Below, piece by piece: positions 1 through 8,242 of a stretch of DNA of 64,000 nucleotides; position 1 is the first letter of the stretch, and every line of letters begins with the position of its first letter. The position numbers and the translations under genes were made by a program. The stretch is from assembly GCF_005887615.1 (NCBI RefSeq), contig NZ_VANS01000004.1:124001-188000 (forward strand). Reading direction: 5' to 3'. Below the pieces are notes generated by a model that did no database searches, was not told where the DNA came from, and worked only from the letters and a program-made list of their open reading frames with translations. The stretch comes from Sulfitobacter sabulilitoris. GTDB taxonomy: Bacteria > Pseudomonadota > Alphaproteobacteria > Rhodobacterales > Rhodobacteraceae.

Positions 1-248
1 GCCCCGGCGAGGCTGCGCCAGAACCAGATCGGCACGAGGCCGACCATGAGCATCAGCCCGAAGCCAAGCGCGAAGCGCTTCATCTGCGGTTCGGCCCAAG
101 GGGTAAAGGTGCCTCCGGCGACGGAATAGAGCATCAAGAACCCGACGCCCGCGACCGACGCCAGCAGAATGGCCACGGGCCAGTTCAGAAACAGGACCTT
201 GCGCAGGCCCGAGGGGACGGATTTGACCGTATATTCAAGATAGCTCAT
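1..248 (-). CDS. rodA: Rod shape-determining protein RodA, N-terminal part (cut by window edge)
   Basis: This is the start of the SEDS-family peptidoglycan glycosyltransferase that polymerises lateral-wall glycan together with PBP2 in the inner membrane. The visible 82 residues begin MSYLEYTVKSVPSGL and contain two hydrophobic segments, around residues 23-45 and 60-76, which fits the first two membrane spans of RodA. The ATG at 246-248 overlaps the mrdA stop codon by four bases (ATGA arrangement), so the two genes are probably translationally coupled. The rest of the protein lies beyond position 1. The assignment rests mainly on the mre-mrdA context together with this N-terminus. Confidence 0.9.
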   Translation of the reverse strand, partial: MSYLEYTVKSVPSGLRKVLFLNWPVAILLASVAGVGFLMLYSVAGGTFTPWAEPQMKRFALGFGLMLMVGLVPIWFWRSLAG

Positions 249-2188
249 GCTTGATCTTTCCCGTCCACGTCGGCCTGGGGGCGCGTGTTGCGCAGACGGT
301 CTTGTTGTTCGGCGACGCGGTCGCGGTCCTTGGGGGGATAGACTTCTAGCGGGGGCGCGCCGCCAAACAACGCCTGCAGCGTGATGTCGCGCGCCACCGG
401 AGCCGCCGCGGACGACCCGCCGCCGCCATGTTCGACCACCACCGACACAGCGTATTTCGGGGCATCGAACGGGGCGAAGTTGACGAAAAGCGCATGATCG
501 CGACGTTCCCACGGCAGGTCCGAATTGCGGATGACGCCCGCCCGCCGCTCTGCCGCCGTGATGTTGCGCACCTGGCTGGTGCCGGTCTTGCCCGCCATGC
601 GCAGCGTTTCCGAGATGATCCGCGAGCCATAGGCCGTGCCGCGCCGGTCGTTGACCACGTCAAACATGCCGCGCCGCATCTTGCGCAGGTTGTTTTCGTT
701 CATGCCCAGGCTTTCGCCCGCGCCGGACGGCTGTTCCACCCCGTCGATGGATTTGATCAGCCGCGGCGTGACGGCGCGGCCCGTGGCCAGACGCGCCGTC
801 ATCACCGCCAGTTGCAGCGGCGAGGTCAGCGTGAAGCCCTGCCCGATGGAGGAGTTGACGGTATCACCGATCACCCACGGCTCACCGTAGGTCGCGGCCT
901 TCCAGTCCTTGGTGGGCGCAAGCCCGCCCGCGACCGCGGACATCGGCAGATCATGGCGGATCCCCAGTCCGAAGCGTTCGGCCATCGCCGAGATCTTTTC
1001 GATGCCGACCTTCAGCGCCAGATCGTAGTAATAGACATCGCAGCTTTGCTTGAGCGATTGTTGCAGATCGACCCAGCCGTGGCCCGCGCGTTTCCAGCAA
1101 TGAAAGCGACGGCCCGACACCTCGAGATGGCCGGGGCAATAGACGGTGTCGTCGGGGCGCATCAACCTTTCCTCAAGCGCGGCCATCGCCGTCATCATCT
1201 TGAAGGTCGATCCGGGCGGATAGGTGCCCTGCACCGATTTGTTGGCCAGGGGGCGATACTTGTTGTCCGTCAGGGCACGGTAATCGGCCACCGATATGCC
1301 GCGCACGAACAGGTTGGGGTCGAACGTCGGCGCAGAGGAGCAGGCGACCAGATCGCCGGTTTCGCAATCGATGACCACGGCGCTGGCGCTTTCGCCATCC
1401 AGACGCGCCTGCACATAGTTCTGCAGATCGGCGTCGATCGTCAGTTGCAGGTCCGACCCGGCGTGTCCTTCCTGCCGGTCCAGTTCGCGCATCACCCGCC
1501 CCGTGGCGTTGACCTCGACGCGTTTGGCGCCCGCCTTGCCGCGCAACCGGGCTTCTTCCTTTGCCTCGACGCCGACCTTGCCGATCTGGAATCGCGGGAT
1601 CCGCAGCAACTGGTCCGGGTCTTCCAGCTTGGACAGGTCGTAATCGCTGACCGGGCCCACATAGCCCAGCACGTGCGCGAAATCCGAGCCTTGCGGATAG
1701 ACGCGGGTCAGGCCGACTTCGGGTGTGATGCCGGGCAGGGCGGGGGCGTTGACCGACACGCGGCTCAGGTCGTTCCAGCCGACGTTCTCGGCCACGGTCA
1801 CAGGCAGGAACGGAGCCGATCGTTTCATCTCGGCCAGCGCGCGCTCGATGTCATCCTCGTCCAGGGTGACAAGGCGGCCGAGGCGGGCAAGAACGTCGTC
1901 GATATTGCCTGCGTCCTCGCGCACCAGGACGATGCGGTAGCTGGGCACATTCTGCGCGAGCCGTTTGCCGTTGCGGTCGAAGACCTCGCCACGTGCGGGC
2001 GGGATCAGGCGGATGTTGATGCGGTTTTCTTCGGCCAGCAGACGGAACTGATCGGCCTGGTCGACCTGCAGATACCGCATCCGGGCCGCCAGCCCGCCGA
2101 TAAACAGCAACTGCGCGCCGCCCAGCAGCGCCGCACGTCGCGAAATCTTGCGATGGCTTGCGTCGGTATCGGCGCGGGTGCGTCTCAT
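245..2188 (-). CDS. mrdA: Penicillin-binding protein 2 (peptidoglycan transpeptidase)
   Basis: The product is the class B transpeptidase that cross-links side-wall peptidoglycan as partner of RodA. The protein has 647 residues. A single membrane anchor lies near residues 18-36, followed by a dimerisation region and the catalytic domain with STFK (active serine near 327), SCD (near 382) and KTG (near 534). I chose the ATG at 2186-2188 because CCGGAGG stands 5-10 bases upstream. A longer reading frame opens at 2260 but overlaps mreD and has an atypical N-terminus. It sits between mreD and rodA in one operon. Confidence 0.95.
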   Translation of the reverse strand: MRRTRADTDASHRKISRRAALLGGAQLLFIGGLAARMRYLQVDQADQFRLLAEENRINIRLIPPARGEVFDRNGKRLAQNVPSYRIVLVREDAGNIDDVLARLGRLVTLDEDDIERALAEMKRSAPFLPVTVAENVGWNDLSRVSVNAPALPGITPEVGLTRVYPQGSDFAHVLGYVGPVSDYDLSKLEDPDQLLRIPRFQIGKVGVEAKEEARLRGKAGAKRVEVNATGRVMRELDRQEGHAGSDLQLTIDADLQNYVQARLDGESASAVVIDCETGDLVACSSAPTFDPNLFVRGISVADYRALTDNKYRPLANKSVQGTYPPGSTFKMMTAMAALEERLMRPDDTVYCPGHLEVSGRRFHCWKRAGHGWVDLQQSLKQSCDVYYYDLALKVGIEKISAMAERFGLGIRHDLPMSAVAGGLAPTKDWKAATYGEPWVIGDTVNSSIGQGFTLTSPLQLAVMTARLATGRAVTPRLIKSIDGVEQPSGAGESLGMNENNLRKMRRGMFDVVNDRRGTAYGSRIISETLRMAGKTGTSQVRNITAAERRAGVIRNSDLPWERRDHALFVNFAPFDAPKYAVSVVVEHGGGGSSAAAPVARDITLQALFGGAPPLEVYPPKDRDRVAEQQDRLRNTRPQADVDGKDQA

Positions 2189-2234
2189 GCGGGCCTCCGG
2201 GGCAAAGCGGGCGCGACGAGGGGGGCGACAGGCA

Positions 2235-2774
2235 TCATGCGCGCTGCCCCAGGGCGTCAAGATCGCCGGGGGCCGATTTGCGCACGCCCATGCCCCATTG
2301 GGTGATCGCCACGACTGCCGGATAGAATAGCAGCGTCATGCACAATTCGAAAAGGGTCAAGCCGATGCGCGGCAAATCGACCAGCGTCATCGTCAGCACC
2401 GCCCAATTGGACAGCGTGATCGCCACGATCACGACGCAGACGGTCAGCCATTCCGCCGCGAATCCGCCGTCGCGCAGGCCGCGCACCCGCGTCTTGAGGT
2501 TTTCGCAGCCCAGCAACGCCAGCAGCGCCCATAGGCCGGGGGGGCGCTGCAAAAGCAGGTCGGCCAGCAGGAACAACCCCGCAAGGCTCCATGCCGGAAC
2601 GTATTCGGGCCGGCGCAGACACCAGGCGCAGGCAAAGCCGAGAATGAGATCCGGCCCGGCCCAGTGGCGCGGCGTGGTGTCGAGCGGCAGCAGGTGAAAG
2701 AACACGATCACCAGCACCAGAACCGCAAAGCCGGCGCGCATGCCCCAAAGCCGTGTGAGCGACAGGTCGGTCAT
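2235..2774 (-). CDS. mreD: Rod shape-determining protein MreD
   Basis: This 179-residue inner-membrane protein belongs to the MreBCD elongasome. It carries about five hydrophobic segments, the usual MreD topology, and starts MTDLSLTRLWGMRAG. Its ATG overlaps the mreC stop by four bases, so it is likely translated by re-initiation after mreC. MreD sequences diverge strongly between bacteria, so the call relies on size, hydrophobicity and the position between mreC and mrdA. Confidence 0.9.
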   Translation of the reverse strand: MTDLSLTRLWGMRAGFAVLVLVIVFFHLLPLDTTPRHWAGPDLILGFACAWCLRRPEYVPAWSLAGLFLLADLLLQRPPGLWALLALLGCENLKTRVRGLRDGGFAAEWLTVCVVIVAITLSNWAVLTMTLVDLPRIGLTLFELCMTLLFYPAVVAITQWGMGVRKSAPGDLDALGQRA

Positions 2775-3676
2775 TGGCTGACCTCCGCGGCGGGGGCGTC
2801 GGAGGCGACCTCGGGCCGCACCGGGCCGATGATCTGCGCGCTGTCCGATACGGGCGGTGTGCCGTAGTGGCGCAGCACCCGCAGAAACTCCAGCCGTTCC
2901 TGATCGGCGGCCAGCCGCACCCGCAGACGCCCGCCGGGATCGGCGGCCACCTGCCCGATCAGCAGGCCGGCCGGAAACACGCCGCCATCGCCGGAACTGA
3001 CCACACGGTCGCCGGGCCGCACCAGATCGGGGTTTTCCAGGAAATCGATCGGCGGCGCCGCCGAATTATCGCCCGCCACGATCGCGCGCTGGCCCGAAGG
3101 CTGGATCACCGCCGGAATGCGGCTGGACGCATCGGTGAGCAGGATGACCCGCGCCGTGTTTTCCGCCACGCCCGAGATGCGCCCCACCAACCCGATGCCG
3201 TCCATCGTGGCCCATCCGTCTTGCAGCCCGTCGCGCGCCCCCACGTTCAGCAGCACCGATTGCCGAAAGGGAGAGCCCGAATCCGCCAGCACCACACCGG
3301 TGATATACGTCAGCCGCGGATCCAGCCGCACATTGTTGAGGTCCAGCAGGCGCGCGTTTTCCTGCTCAAGCTGAAGGGCCGCTTCCTTCCACGCCTGCAT
3401 CTGGCGCAATTCGCTGCGCAATTCGCTGTTTTGCTGGGCAAGGCGGCTGTAGCTTTGGAAATCGCGCAGCAGGTTCACGGTGCCGGTGACGGGCGCCATC
3501 GCCCAGTCGAGGTTGGGCACGATGGCATCCGTGACCTGCGCGCGAAACCGTTCGACCCGCGGGCTGTCGATGCGCCAGATCAGGAACACCGCCGCCAGGA
3601 TCAGAACCAGCACACCCAGAAGCAACCGTCGCAGCGGGCCTGTGTAATCACTGGAAGTATAGCGGTCCTTTGCCAT
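2771..3676 (-). CDS. mreC: Rod shape-determining protein MreC
   Basis: This 301-residue bitopic protein links cytoplasmic MreB filaments to the periplasmic cell-wall synthases. One membrane segment lies around residues 16-34. A short coiled coil around 65-105 (rich in Q, E, L and R) follows, then the two beta-domains typical of MreC. The C-terminal tail after about residue 275 is short and rich in Pro and Ala. It lies 73 bases downstream of mreB and overlaps mreD by four bases. Confidence 0.94.
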   Translation of the reverse strand: MAKDRYTSSDYTGPLRRLLLGVLVLILAAVFLIWRIDSPRVERFRAQVTDAIVPNLDWAMAPVTGTVNLLRDFQSYSRLAQQNSELRSELRQMQAWKEAALQLEQENARLLDLNNVRLDPRLTYITGVVLADSGSPFRQSVLLNVGARDGLQDGWATMDGIGLVGRISGVAENTARVILLTDASSRIPAVIQPSGQRAIVAGDNSAAPPIDFLENPDLVRPGDRVVSSGDGGVFPAGLLIGQVAADPGGRLRVRLAADQERLEFLRVLRHYGTPPVSDSAQIIGPVRPEVASDAPAAEVSQ

Positions 3677-3749
3677 GCGTGTCGCGGCTCCTGCCCGGCA
3701 TCAGGCAGGGCAATCCTGCCGCGGCTGGGCTTGGCTTAGTGTGGCCTGT

Positions 3750-4886
<1,137 letters not shown>

Positions 4887-5028
4887 TTAAAGGGGCATCT
4901 CCGGATGTCGTGCGCGTCATTCCGCCATGTCCCGCGCGAGACCTGTGCGATCATGCCGGGTGACCTGCCGCGCTCAGATCCTTATGGTCGTCCGCAAGAG
5001 TGCGAACTCATGCAAGGGAGCGACCGCA

Positions 5029-5613
5029 ATGAAGAAAATCCAGGTACTGGGTGTGCATCACATCACGCTGACGGGGGCGGACAGGCAGACCTCCATCGAT
5101 TTCTGGGAGGGCGTGCTGGGAATGCCCTTCATCTTCGATCAGCCCAACCTTGACGACCCGGACGAGGGGCACTTGTATTTCGATCCCGGCGACGGGCGGC
5201 TGATCACGATCTTCACCAACGAGAACCGCAAGGGCAACCGGGACCGCACGCCGACGGATCCGGGGTGCGTGCATCATGTCGCCTTCGAGGTGGACCGCGC
5301 GACGTTCTCGCAGATCCCCGGACGGCTGGAGGATCGCGGGGTCGGCCATTCGGGCGTCAAGGACCGGGGGTTCATGGATTCGATCTATTTCAAGGACCCG
5401 CTTGGCCTGCTGATCGAATTGGCGTGCTACAAGTTCATCCCGCCGCGCGGGTCGAGCCATGCCGAGGTGATGTTGGAGGCGCACAAGATCCGCGTCGCCG
5501 CGGGCGATGGCCACATCCAGGAAGTGCACCTGGCCGAGGCGGTGGCGCTGATCGTGGAACGCGGCCAGGCATCGCTGTCCGCCGATCGCGGGGCGCGCAA
5601 CCCCTACAGGTGA
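5029..5613 (+). CDS. VOC-family (glyoxalase/extradiol dioxygenase fold) protein
   Basis: This 194-residue protein has a vicinal-oxygen-chelate fold. The metal-ligand pattern is visible as HHITL near residue 10, HHVAFEV near residue 82 and LLIELA near residue 128, consistent with a two-His/one-Glu site. Such proteins include glyoxalases and ring-cleaving dioxygenases; the substrate cannot be read from the sequence. The ATG at 5029 follows AAGGGAG by 8 bases, whereas a longer frame starting at 4927 lacks a good binding site. It is monocistronic, convergent with leuA and divergent from mreB. Confidence 0.8.
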   Translation: MKKIQVLGVHHITLTGADRQTSIDFWEGVLGMPFIFDQPNLDDPDEGHLYFDPGDGRLITIFTNENRKGNRDRTPTDPGCVHHVAFEVDRATFSQIPGRLEDRGVGHSGVKDRGFMDSIYFKDPLGLLIELACYKFIPPRGSSHAEVMLEAHKIRVAAGDGHIQEVHLAEAVALIVERGQASLSADRGARNPYR

Positions 5614-5658
5614 AAGAAAAAGACGCGAGGGCGGGATGCGATGATCCGCACCCTCGCG
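5611..5658 (-). terminator. Rho-independent terminator of leuA
   Basis: On the minus strand an 8-bp stem (5651-5658 pairing with 5624-5631) with an inner GGAT/ATCC pairing is followed by a T-rich run at 5612-5623 (TCTTTTTCTTTC). It lies just downstream of the leuA stop codon. The run overlaps the last bases of the convergent glyoxalase-fold gene. Confidence 0.8.
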
Positions 5659-5671
5659 GCCATGGCCGTGG

Positions 5672-7246
5672 CTAGCTGACGACCTTGTAGCTGATCTCGC
5701 GTTTGTCCGCGCCGGGGGCGGTCTTTTCGCGGCGCACCAGCAAGCGGTTGAGCGCATGGATATAAGCCAGCACGGAGGCCACGACCGTATCGGTATCCGC
5801 CGACTGGCCGGTGACGATGCGCCCGTCTTCCTCCATGCGAACCGACACGGTGGCCTGCGCATCGGTGCCTTCGGTCACGGCATGCACCTGGTACAGCTGC
5901 AGCCGCGCTTCGTGCGGGACCAGTGCCTTGACGGCGTTGAACGCGGCATCGACGGGGCCGTCGCCGGTTTGCGTGGTGCTGCGCTCCTCGCCGTCCACGG
6001 TCAGAACCATGTCGGCTGTCTGCGGGCCTTTGGTGCCGCAGACGACCTGCAGCGACTTCAACTGAATGCGGTGATCCTCGGGGTCGGTGGATGTGCGCAT
6101 CAGCGCGATCAGGTCGTCCTCGTAGATCTCCTTTTTCCGGTCGGCCAGATCCTTGAACCGCACGAACACGTCCTTGAGTTGGTTGTCGCCCAACTCGAAG
6201 CCCAACTCTTCGAGTTTGGAGCGCAGGGCGGCGCGGCCCGAGTGCTTGCCCATCACCAGGTTGGTCGCGGCAAGGCCGACGTCCTCGGGGCGCATGATCT
6301 CGAAGGTTTCGGCGTTTTTCAGCATCCCGTCCTGATGGATGCCGGATTCATGCGCAAAGGCGTTCTTGCCCACGATGGCCTTGTTGAACTGCACCGGAAA
6401 GCCCGACACCGTGGCCACCCGGCGCGAGATGTTCATGATCTTGGTCGTGTCGATCGCTGTCTGGAACGGCATGATGTCGTTGCGCACCTTGAGCGCCATC
6501 ACCACTTCCTCCAGCGCGGTGTTGCCCGCACGTTCGCCCAGGCCGTTGATCGTGCATTCGATCTGGCGCGCGCCGGCCTCGACCGCCGCGAGGGAATTGG
6601 CGGTCGCCATGCCCAGGTCGTTGTGGCAGTGCGTGGCAAAGACGATCTGATCGGCGCCCGGCACCCGCTCCAGCAGCATGGCGATCAGGGCCGCGGACTC
6701 GCGCGGCGCGGTGTAGCCGACGGTATCGGGGATGTTGATCGTGGTGGCGCCCGCCTTGATCGCGATCTCGACCACACGGCACAGGTAATCAATCTCGGTG
6801 CGGGTCGCGTCCATCGGCGACCATTGCACGTTGTCACACAGGTTACGCGCATGGGTCACGGTATCGTGGATGCGGTCGGCCATTTCGTCCATGGTGAGGT
6901 TCGGGATGGCACGGTGCAGCGGCGAGGTGCCGATGAAGGTGTGAATGCGCGGCCGGGCCGCGTGTTTCACCGCCTCCCAGCAGCGGTCGATATCGGGCAG
7001 TTGCGCGCGCGCAAGGCCGCAGATGACGGAAGTCTTTGATTGCCGGGCAATTTCGGACACCGCCTTGAAATCGCCTTCGGAGGCGATGGGAAAGCCGGCC
7101 TCGATGATATCGACGCCCATCTCATCCAGAAGGCCGGCGATTTCGAGTTTTTCGGCGTGGGTCATCGTGGCGCCGGGCGATTGTTCGCCGTCGCGCAGGG
7201 TCGTGTCGAAGATCAACACGCGGTCTTGTTGGGCTGTATCGGTCAT
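5672..7246 (-). CDS. leuA: 2-isopropylmalate synthase
   Basis: The enzyme catalyses the first committed step of leucine synthesis, condensing 2-oxoisovalerate with acetyl-CoA. The protein has 524 residues, the length of the long bacterial LeuA form. The N-terminal DTTLRDGEQSPG motif (near residue 14), the metal-binding HCHNDLG (near 206) and GERAGN are present. The last 130 residues correspond to the LeuA dimer regulatory domain that binds leucine. GAGAGACC stands upstream of the ATG. Upstream lies a leucine-rich leader peptide with alternative hairpins, described separately, so expression is probably controlled by attenuation. Confidence 0.97.
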   Translation of the reverse strand: MTDTAQQDRVLIFDTTLRDGEQSPGATMTHAEKLEIAGLLDEMGVDIIEAGFPIASEGDFKAVSEIARQSKTSVICGLARAQLPDIDRCWEAVKHAARPRIHTFIGTSPLHRAIPNLTMDEMADRIHDTVTHARNLCDNVQWSPMDATRTEIDYLCRVVEIAIKAGATTINIPDTVGYTAPRESAALIAMLLERVPGADQIVFATHCHNDLGMATANSLAAVEAGARQIECTINGLGERAGNTALEEVVMALKVRNDIMPFQTAIDTTKIMNISRRVATVSGFPVQFNKAIVGKNAFAHESGIHQDGMLKNAETFEIMRPEDVGLAATNLVMGKHSGRAALRSKLEELGFELGDNQLKDVFVRFKDLADRKKEIYEDDLIALMRTSTDPEDHRIQLKSLQVVCGTKGPQTADMVLTVDGEERSTTQTGDGPVDAAFNAVKALVPHEARLQLYQVHAVTEGTDAQATVSVRMEEDGRIVTGQSADTDTVVASVLAYIHALNRLLVRREKTAPGADKREISYKVVS

Positions 7247-7281
7247 TTCGGGGTCTCTCTTGTTCTGCTGTGAAAATCCGT

Positions 7282-7334
7282 GGCGCGCGGCGTGACCCTC
7301 TGAGCGGGCGCGCCGGGAATGGCACGCTCAGAGG
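7282..7334 (-). promoter_or_regulatory. Putative leucine attenuator (two mutually exclusive RNA hairpins)
   Basis: In the minus-strand RNA, hairpin A pairs CCUCUGA (7334-7328) with UCAGAGG (7303-7297). It is extended by GCGUGCC (7327-7321) pairing with GGCGCGC (7314-7308) around a 6-base loop. Hairpin B pairs the same GGCGCGC (7314-7308) with GCGCGCC (7288-7282) and is followed after five bases by UUUU. A and B cannot coexist because both use 7308-7314. If a ribosome stalls on the leader's leucine run, A stays free and blocks B. If it reaches the stop codon at 7328, A is covered and B (the terminator) can form. This logic is inferred from the sequence only. Confidence 0.7.
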
Positions 7335-7417
7335 CGGATTAGCAGCAGCAGGAGGGCGCGCAGGCCGAGGTCGCCCGAAAGGCGGGGCAGGGCCGACATA
7401 TGTGAAGCGCGTGACAT
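7328..7417 (-). CDS. leuL: leuA leader peptide (leucine-rich, 29 aa)
   Basis: This short reading frame is too small for ordinary gene callers. It encodes 29 residues starting MSRASHMSALPRL and ending with a run of five leucines followed by IRL. Ten of 29 residues are leucine (CTG, CTT, CTC and CTA codons). The stop codon lies inside the 5' arm of hairpin A of the leuA attenuator. A second possible start is the in-frame ATG at 7397-7399. A clear Shine-Dalgarno site is missing before the first ATG. A TATAAA box eight bases upstream suggests the transcript may begin at or next to the ATG. The peptide is expected to act as a sensor of charged tRNA-Leu, not as a functional product. Confidence 0.75.
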   Translation of the reverse strand: MSRASHMSALPRLSGDLGLRALLLLLIRL

Positions 7418-7424
7418 GGCGCTA

Positions 7425-7452
7425 TTTATACGCCCCTCGCACGAAATGGGAA
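7425..7452 (-). promoter_or_regulatory. Putative promoter of the leuL-leuA transcript
   Basis: On the minus strand TATAAA (7430-7425) is a good -10 element. TTCCCA (7452-7447) is a weak -35 with a 16-base spacer. The predicted transcription start falls at about 7417-7418, that is, on the leader peptide ATG. This would give a leaderless leader-peptide mRNA, an arrangement known for trpL in rhizobia. No start-site data are available. Confidence 0.45.
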
Positions 7453-7508
7453 GGCGGTTTTTCCACGGCTCTTTTATTGCCTCTCGCTGACGCGGGCAGT
7501 CCCGGACC

Positions 7509-7540
7509 TTCGGCGGGGGTATTTTTTAAACAAGAGAAGC
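7509..7540 (+). repeat. Recurring intergenic element, copy 1 (TTCGGCGGGGGTATTTT...AGAGAAGC)
   Basis: This copy contains the GGCGGG-GTATTTTTT core followed by ACAAGAGAAGC, and precedes the SDR gene. Related copies occur at 20204, 33577 and 35973, with a partial copy near 52191. In each full copy an A/G-rich 'AAGAAGC' box stands 10-35 bases upstream of a start codon. Confidence 0.55.
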
Positions 7541-7576
7541 ATTGAAGGGGGGCATCGGGCGACTAGGTCGCTGGGG

Positions 7577-8242
7577 ATGGGACGTATATTGATTATTGGC
7601 GCCTCGGGCGGTGTGGGATCGGCGGTCAGCGCCGCCTATGCCACGCGCGGGGACGAGGTTGTGGGTCTGTCGCGATCGGGCGACGGTCTGGATGTGACCG
7701 ACGAGGCGTCGGTCGCGGCGCACCTGGGCGGATTGGAGGGCACATTCGATGCGGTGTTCGTCGCCACGGGAGCATTGGAGATCGACGGCGCGGAGCCTGA
7801 AAAGACGATCAAATCCATCGGGAAAAAGCCGATGATGGATCAGTTCGCGCTGAACGCGGTGGGGCCCGCGCTGGTGCTGCGGCATGCGCCGGACCTGTTG
7901 CCGCGCGAGGGGCGGTCGATCTTTGCCGTGCTGTCGGCGCGGGTGGGCAGCATCGGCGACAACGGCATCGGCGGGTGGATCAGCTATCGCTCGGCCAAGG
8001 CGGCGGTGAACCAGATCGTGCGCACCGGATCGATCGAGCTGTCGCGCACGCACAAGGGCAGCATCTGCGTGGCGCTGCATCCCGGAACGGTGGCGACGCC
8101 CTTTACCGAGAAATACCTTGGACGCCACCCCGCGGTGCAGCCGGACGAGGCCGCGCAGAACCTGCTGTCGGTGATGGACGGGTTGACGCCGCAGGACACC
8201 GGGCAGTTTTTCGACTGGGCCGGCAAGAGGGTCGCGTGGTGA
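7577..8242 (+). CDS. Short-chain dehydrogenase/reductase (SDR) family protein
   Basis: This 221-residue protein has a Rossmann fold. The dinucleotide-binding motif GASGGVGSA lies at residues 8-16. The catalytic residues are recognisable as Ser in VLSARVGS, Tyr and Lys in SYRSAKAAVN, and Asn in FALNAVGP, so it is probably an active oxidoreductase with unknown substrate. It resembles the C-signal/CsgA-like branch of SDRs. Its stop codon overlaps the GTG start of the photolyase gene (GTGA), so the two genes are co-translated. A light- or photoproduct-related role is possible from this context but not shown. Confidence 0.85.
   Translation: MGRILIIGASGGVGSAVSAAYATRGDEVVGLSRSGDGLDVTDEASVAAHLGGLEGTFDAVFVATGALEIDGAEPEKTIKSIGKKPMMDQFALNAVGPALVLRHAPDLLPREGRSIFAVLSARVGSIGDNGIGGWISYRSAKAAVNQIVRTGSIELSRTHKGSICVALHPGTVATPFTEKYLGRHPAVQPDEAAQNLLSVMDGLTPQDTGQFFDWAGKRVAW

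Noticed and set aside
428-2305. Long open frame of 625 codons on the plus strand opposite mrdA
   Set aside because: It is the antisense shadow of a GC-rich coding gene, has no domain, and mrdA with all active-site motifs occupies the other strand.
5029-5613. Naming the VOC protein as glyoxalase I or a specific dioxygenase
   Set aside because: The metal ligands are visible, but nothing in sequence or neighbourhood identifies the substrate.
7975-8238. N-terminal extension of the photolyase frame
   Set aside because: It lies inside the SDR gene in another frame. The GTG at 8239 gives the normal family N-terminus.
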